Assembly (NCBI GenBank): GCA_035719045.1
Contig: DASTGO010000403.1
Coordinates: 1 to 18,188, forward strand
Source: DASTGO01 sp035719045
GTDB taxonomy: Bacteria > Actinomycetota > Actinomycetes > Actinomycetales > Kineosporiaceae
DNA: 18,188 nucleotides
Direction: 5' to 3'
The notes beneath the pieces are model-generated. The model ran no database searches, was not told the origin of the DNA, and saw nothing but the letters and a program-made list of their open reading frames with translations. This document shows, in pieces, positions 15,178-18,188 of this stretch (the first letter of the stretch is position 1; every line of letters starts with the position of its first letter). A program made the position numbers and the translations under genes.

Positions 15178-16589
15178 CAGCCGACGGCCCCTTCCATCTG
15201 CAGTTCGATGAGGCGGTTGAGTTCCAGCGCGTACTCCATCGGAAGCTCCCGGGCGATCGGCTCGATGAAGCCGCGGACGATCATCGCCATCGCCTCCTCC
15301 TCCGACAGCCCGCGCGACATCAGGTAGAAGAGCTGGTCCTCGCTCACCTTCGAGACCGTGGCCTCATGTCCCATGGCGACGTCGTCCTCACGCACGTCCA
15401 CGTAGGGATAGGTGTCGGACCGGCTGATCGTGTCCACCAGCAGCGCGTCGCAGCGCACGGTCGACCTGCTGTGGTGGGAACCCTCCAGGACCTGGACCAG
15501 GCCCCGGTAGGAGGTCCGGCCACCGCCCCGGGCGACCGACTTGGAGATGATCGACGACGAGGTGTGCGGGGCGGCGTGCACCATCTTCGCCCCGGCGTCC
15601 TGGTGCTGGCCCTCCCCCGCGAAGGCGATCGACAGCGTCTCGCCCTTGGCGTGCTCGCCGAGCAGGTAGACGGCCGGGTACTTCATGGTGACCTTGGAGC
15701 CGATGTTCCCGTCGACCCACTCCATGGTGGCCCCGGCCTGGGCGACGGCCCGCTTGGTGACCAGGTTGTAGACGTTGTTCGACCAGTTCTGGATGGTCGT
15801 GTAGCGGACCCGGGCGTCCTTCTTCACCACGATCTCCACGACCGCGGAGTGCAGCGAGTCGGACTTGTAGATCGGCGCGGTGCAGCCCTCGACGTAGTGC
15901 ACGTAGGAGCCTTCGTCGGCGATGATCAGGGTCCGCTCGAACTGGCCCATGTTCTCGGTGTTGATCCGGAAGTAGGCCTGCAGCGGGATCTCCACGTGCA
16001 CGCCCTTCGGCACGTAGATGAACGATCCGCCCGACCACACGGCGGTGTTGAGGGCCGCGAACTTGTTGTCGCCGACCGGGATCACCGTGCCGAAGTACTC
16101 CTTGAACAGCTCGGGGTACTCCCGCAGCCCGGAGTCGGTGTCGACGAAGATGACCCCCTGCCGTTCCAGGTCCTCCTGGATCTGGTGGTAGACCACCTCG
16201 GACTCGTACTGCGCGGCGACCCCGGCGACCAGGCGCTGCTTCTCCGCCTCCGGGATCCCCAGCCGGTCGTAGGTGTTCTTGATGTCCTCGGGCAGGTCGT
16301 CCCAGGACGTGGCCTGCTTCTCGGTCGAGCGCACGAAGTACTTGATGGTGTCGAAGTCGATCCCGGTGAGATCGGAGCCCCAGACCGGCATCGGCTTCTT
16401 GCCGAACAGGCGCAGGGCCTTCAGCCGGGTCTTCAGCATCCACTCCGGCTCGTTCTTCTTCGCCGAGATGTCGCGGACGACCTCCTCGGACAGGCCACGG
16501 CGGGCGGAGGCGCCGACGGCGTCCGGGTCAGCCCAGCCGTACTCGTACCGGCCGAGCCCTTCCAGGCCGGCGGGGGCGGCAGCGGTCAT
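15177..16589 (-). CDS. sufB: SufB, Fe-S scaffold subunit
   Basis: 470 aa, numbered from ATG 16589, chosen because it overlaps the sufR stop (TGATG) and because GAGGAG lies about 11 bases upstream. Highly conserved SufB core: FGKKPMPVWGSDLTGIDFD, then YVEGCTAPIY with C236, the tunnel and cluster region STVRCDALLVD with C380 (equivalent to the essential E. coli Cys405), and GHEATVSKVSEDQLFYL with H408 and E409. SufB takes sulfur and iron to assemble a cluster. No intein is present, unlike SufB of M. tuberculosis. First structural gene of the operon, directly coupled to sufR. Confidence 0.97.
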   Translation of the reverse strand: MTAAAPAGLEGLGRYEYGWADPDAVGASARRGLSEEVVRDISAKKNEPEWMLKTRLKALRLFGKKPMPVWGSDLTGIDFDTIKYFVRSTEKQATSWDDLPEDIKNTYDRLGIPEAEKQRLVAGVAAQYESEVVYHQIQEDLERQGVIFVDTDSGLREYPELFKEYFGTVIPVGDNKFAALNTAVWSGGSFIYVPKGVHVEIPLQAYFRINTENMGQFERTLIIADEGSYVHYVEGCTAPIYKSDSLHSAVVEIVVKKDARVRYTTIQNWSNNVYNLVTKRAVAQAGATMEWVDGNIGSKVTMKYPAVYLLGEHAKGETLSIAFAGEGQHQDAGAKMVHAAPHTSSSIISKSVARGGGRTSYRGLVQVLEGSHHSRSTVRCDALLVDTISRSDTYPYVDVREDDVAMGHEATVSKVSEDQLFYLMSRGLSEEEAMAMIVRGFIEPIARELPMEYALELNRLIELQMEGAVG

Positions 16590-17521
16590 CAGGGCGTCAT
16601 CTCCTCGTCGCCGCAGCACGGCACCTGCTGGGCGTGGTCGGAAGGCTCACGGGTGGACGTGCCCGGCGGGACGGGCCCGCCGGTGGTGCCCGCCGCCCCG
16701 CCCGGCACGGGATCCGGGGCGGCGGCGTTGGGGACGTGGGTGGTGCAGACGTGCTCGCCGTGGGCGAGGGTGGCCAGCCGCTGCACGTGGACCCCGAGCA
16801 GCCGGGAGAAGGCCTCGGTCTCGGCCTCGCACAGCTGCGGGAACTCCCGGGCCACGTGCTGGACCGGGCAGTGCCCCTGGCAGAGCTGGGTACCGACCTG
16901 GGTGCCGGCCACCTCCAGCGACCGGGTGCTGGCGACGTAGCCGTCCCCGGACAGCGCCACCGCCAGGGCCTGCGCCCGCCGGACCGGCAACGCCCCCGCG
17001 GAGTCCACCACCGGCCGGTAGCGGTGCTCCAGCTCCGCCACCCGCTCGTCGGCGAACTGCCGGACCGCACCGTCCCCGGCCACCCGGGTCAGGTACCGCA
17101 GGGCGGAGGCCGCCAGGTCGTCGTAGGCGGAGGACAGCGCGGCATGCCCGGCGTCGGTGACGACGAACCGGCGGGCCGGGCGACCCCGTCCGCGTCCGCG
17201 GGTTCCCGCCGGCCCCTCCCAGACCGCGACGAACTCCTCCGCCAGCAGCAGGTCCAGGTGCCGGCGCACGGCGGCGGGGGTCAGTCCGAGCAGCCCGGCC
17301 AGTTCGGCGGCGGTCACCGGTCCCCGGGCGAGCACCTCCCGGCAGATCCGGTCCCGGGTCCTCCGTTCGGGGTCGTACCCGGCCCCGAACGACTCGCCGG
17401 TCCCCGTGCAGGCGGCCGGGACCTGCTCCACCGAGAGCGCCGGGGAGGCCGCCACCGTGGGTCCGGTCGCCGGGTCACGGGTGACTCCCGGCGCCGCATC
17501 CGCACAGGTGGCGATTTCCAC
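16589..17521 (-). CDS. sufR: SufR, Fe-S cluster-sensing repressor of the suf operon
   Basis: 310 aa from GTG 17521. A winged helix-turn-helix of the DeoR/ArsR-like type lies at about 52-125 (ELAGLLGLTPAAVRRHLDLL), with a basic wing (GRGRGRPARRF). The C-terminal part carries the SufR cluster ligands C218, C231 and C259, a C-X12-C-X27-C spacing, plus an extra C214 (LCQGHCPV). SufR with a bound cluster represses suf; loss of the cluster under oxidative stress or iron limitation derepresses it. No ribosome binding site precedes GTG 17521, and a promoter ends six bases before it, so the mRNA is probably leaderless. About 50 N-terminal and 45 C-terminal residues, the latter with a CC pair, extend beyond the usual domain. 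A shorter N-terminal start cannot be excluded. Confidence 0.93.
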   Translation of the reverse strand: MEIATCADAAPGVTRDPATGPTVAASPALSVEQVPAACTGTGESFGAGYDPERRTRDRICREVLARGPVTAAELAGLLGLTPAAVRRHLDLLLAEEFVAVWEGPAGTRGRGRGRPARRFVVTDAGHAALSSAYDDLAASALRYLTRVAGDGAVRQFADERVAELEHRYRPVVDSAGALPVRRAQALAVALSGDGYVASTRSLEVAGTQVGTQLCQGHCPVQHVAREFPQLCEAETEAFSRLLGVHVQRLATLAHGEHVCTTHVPNAAAPDPVPGGAAGTTGGPVPPGTSTREPSDHAQQVPCCGDEEMTP

Positions 17522-17533
17522 AACAGGATTGTG
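17519..17533. promoter_or_regulatory. Perfect inverted repeat CACAA-N5-TTGTG, likely SufR operator
   Basis: The arms are 17519-17523 and 17529-17533. The element covers both the -10 hexamer and the GTG start codon of sufR, so binding would block transcription of the operon. SufR of other actinobacteria is known to bind palindromes at its own promoter with related CAAC/ACAC-type half-sites; the exact match here is my inference. Confidence 0.6.
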
Positions 17534-17556
17534 TCGTTATTCGGCGAGGCCCTCAA
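17528..17556 (-). promoter_or_regulatory. sufR operon promoter
   Basis: On the minus strand TTGAGG (17551-17556) and CACAAT (17528-17533) are separated by exactly 17 bases, a sigma-70-like promoter. Six bases separate the -10 from the sufR GTG, so transcription would start at or next to the start codon. Confidence 0.55.
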
Positions 17557-17717
17557 GTCGGCTCCCCGGACAGGCCCGTGATCTGCGCCATGCCACGCTG
17601 GCCGGTCGCCAGGGGGCCCGGGACGGACGGCCCGGACCCTGACGTGAGCCTGGTCACCAAATCACCGAGCTGGTCGTCCCGTGACCGCCCACCGGCCGAG
17701 GGCACCGCCACGCTTCG

Positions 17718-17723
17718 TACGCT
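17718..17723 (+). promoter_or_regulatory. Possible -10 element for the ABC ATPase, leaderless start
   Basis: TACGCT fits the TAnnnT pattern and lies six bases before GTG 17730, the same geometry as at sufR. There is no Shine-Dalgarno sequence in front of this GTG and no clear -35, so the call is tentative. Confidence 0.3.
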
Positions 17724-17729
17724 ACGCAC

Positions 17730-18188
17730 GTGACCACCTCCCCCCCTGCGGGGCCAGCCCCGGCCGCACCCGGACACCCGGACGGACCGGCCGTCGTCGT
17801 CCAGGACCTGGTCAAGCGGTACGCGAACCGGGCGGTCGTGGACGGACTGTCCTTCACCGCCGCCCGGGGACAGGTCACCGCGGTCCTCGGACCCAACGGG
17901 GCCGGCAAGACCACCACGGTGGAGTGCTGCGAGGGTCTGCGGCGCGGCGAGAGCGGTCAGGTCCGGGTGCTCGGACTCGACCCGGTCCGGGACGCCGCCA
18001 CGCTGCGGCCCCGGGTCGGGGTGATGCTCCAGGACGGGGGGCTGCCGACCGGTGCCCGCGCCGGCGACCTGCTGCGTCATGTGGCGGCCCTGCACGCCCG
18101 GCCCCTTGCGCCCGGTGAACTACTGGACCTGCTCGGCCTGTCCGGTCACGAGCGGACCACCGTCCGGCGGCTGTCCGGCGGCCAGCGG
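17730..18188 (+). CDS. ABC exporter ATP-binding protein (partial at the window end)
   Basis: The frame opens at GTG 17730 and runs to the window end, giving the first 153 residues. After a Pro/Ala-rich leader of about 20 residues comes a standard ABC domain: Walker A GPNGAGKTT (54-62), Q-loop Q101 in GVMLQDGG, and the signature LSGGQR (148-153) just before the cut. The short form and the ECCEGLRRGESG segment resemble CcmA/NatA-type ATPases of two-gene exporters. It is divergent from sufR. From memory, M. tuberculosis has an ABC ATPase and permease (Rv1458c/Rv1457c) and a COX15-like gene in this position, so a permease is expected just outside the window. The substrate is unknown. No ribosome binding site is seen. 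Confidence 0.9.
   Translation, partial: MTTSPPAGPAPAAPGHPDGPAVVVQDLVKRYANRAVVDGLSFTAARGQVTAVLGPNGAGKTTTVECCEGLRRGESGQVRVLGLDPVRDAATLRPRVGVMLQDGGLPTGARAGDLLRHVAALHARPLAPGELLDLLGLSGHERTTVRRLSGGQR

Noticed and set aside
15366..16940. 524-codon open frame on the + strand across sufB and sufR
   Set aside because: Antisense shadow rich in Val, Gly, His and Asp; sufB is certain on the other strand.

Overview
The window comes from a high-GC actinobacterium. Evidence for this is the base composition (above about 70% GC from position 3000 on), the many GTG starts, an acVLRF1-type peptidyl-tRNA hydrolase, a DUF5753 (Scr1-type) XRE regulator, and a suf operon led by sufR and flanked by a divergent ABC exporter, the arrangement I recall from Mycobacterium tuberculosis (Rv1458c-Rv1466). 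I cannot name the genus.

Region 1 (1-2832) is clearly lower in GC and looks horizontally acquired. It holds the 3' end of an unrecognised gene (+ strand) and, convergent and flush with it, one large gene (- strand) of 848 aa. The architecture of the large product is Swt1-like HEPN, then NB-ARC/STAND NTPase, winged-helix-like region, TPR-like helices, and a C-terminal cold-shock domain. I read it as a single-gene antiphage/abortive-infection candidate. It is the strongest candidate here for an undescribed system.

Region 2 (2983-9467, all - strand) reads, in transcription order: an unrecognised 213-aa protein; two tandem 26-codon micro-ORFs on a 77-bp repeat, linked stop-to-start; acVLRF1, a ribosome-rescue hydrolase; a 1479-aa membrane ATPase with FHA, two transmembrane segments and three FtsK/SpoIIIE modules (EssC/EccC-like, only the first module intact); and a 98-aa unrecognised protein. 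No other type VII secretion genes are present.

Region 3 (9468-10568) holds a divergent intergenic region rich in GTGAG/CTCAC half-sites, the DUF5753 XRE regulator on the + strand, and a strong hairpin terminator between it and the convergent suf operon.

Region 4 (17556 down to 10569, - strand) is a complete suf iron-sulfur cluster assembly operon: sufR, sufB, sufD, Rieske ferredoxin, sufC, sufS, sufU, sufT. Neighbouring genes overlap or are a few bases apart. A promoter and a perfect inverted repeat overlap the sufR start codon, implying leaderless, autoregulated transcription. SufS and SufU mobilise sulfur, SufBCD is the scaffold, SufT helps mature or deliver clusters, and SufR senses cluster status.

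Region 5 (17730-18188, + strand) is the 5' part of an ABC-exporter ATPase, cut off by the window end. No tRNA, rRNA, CRISPR array, transposase or integrase was found. No gene-free stretch exceeds about 210 bases.
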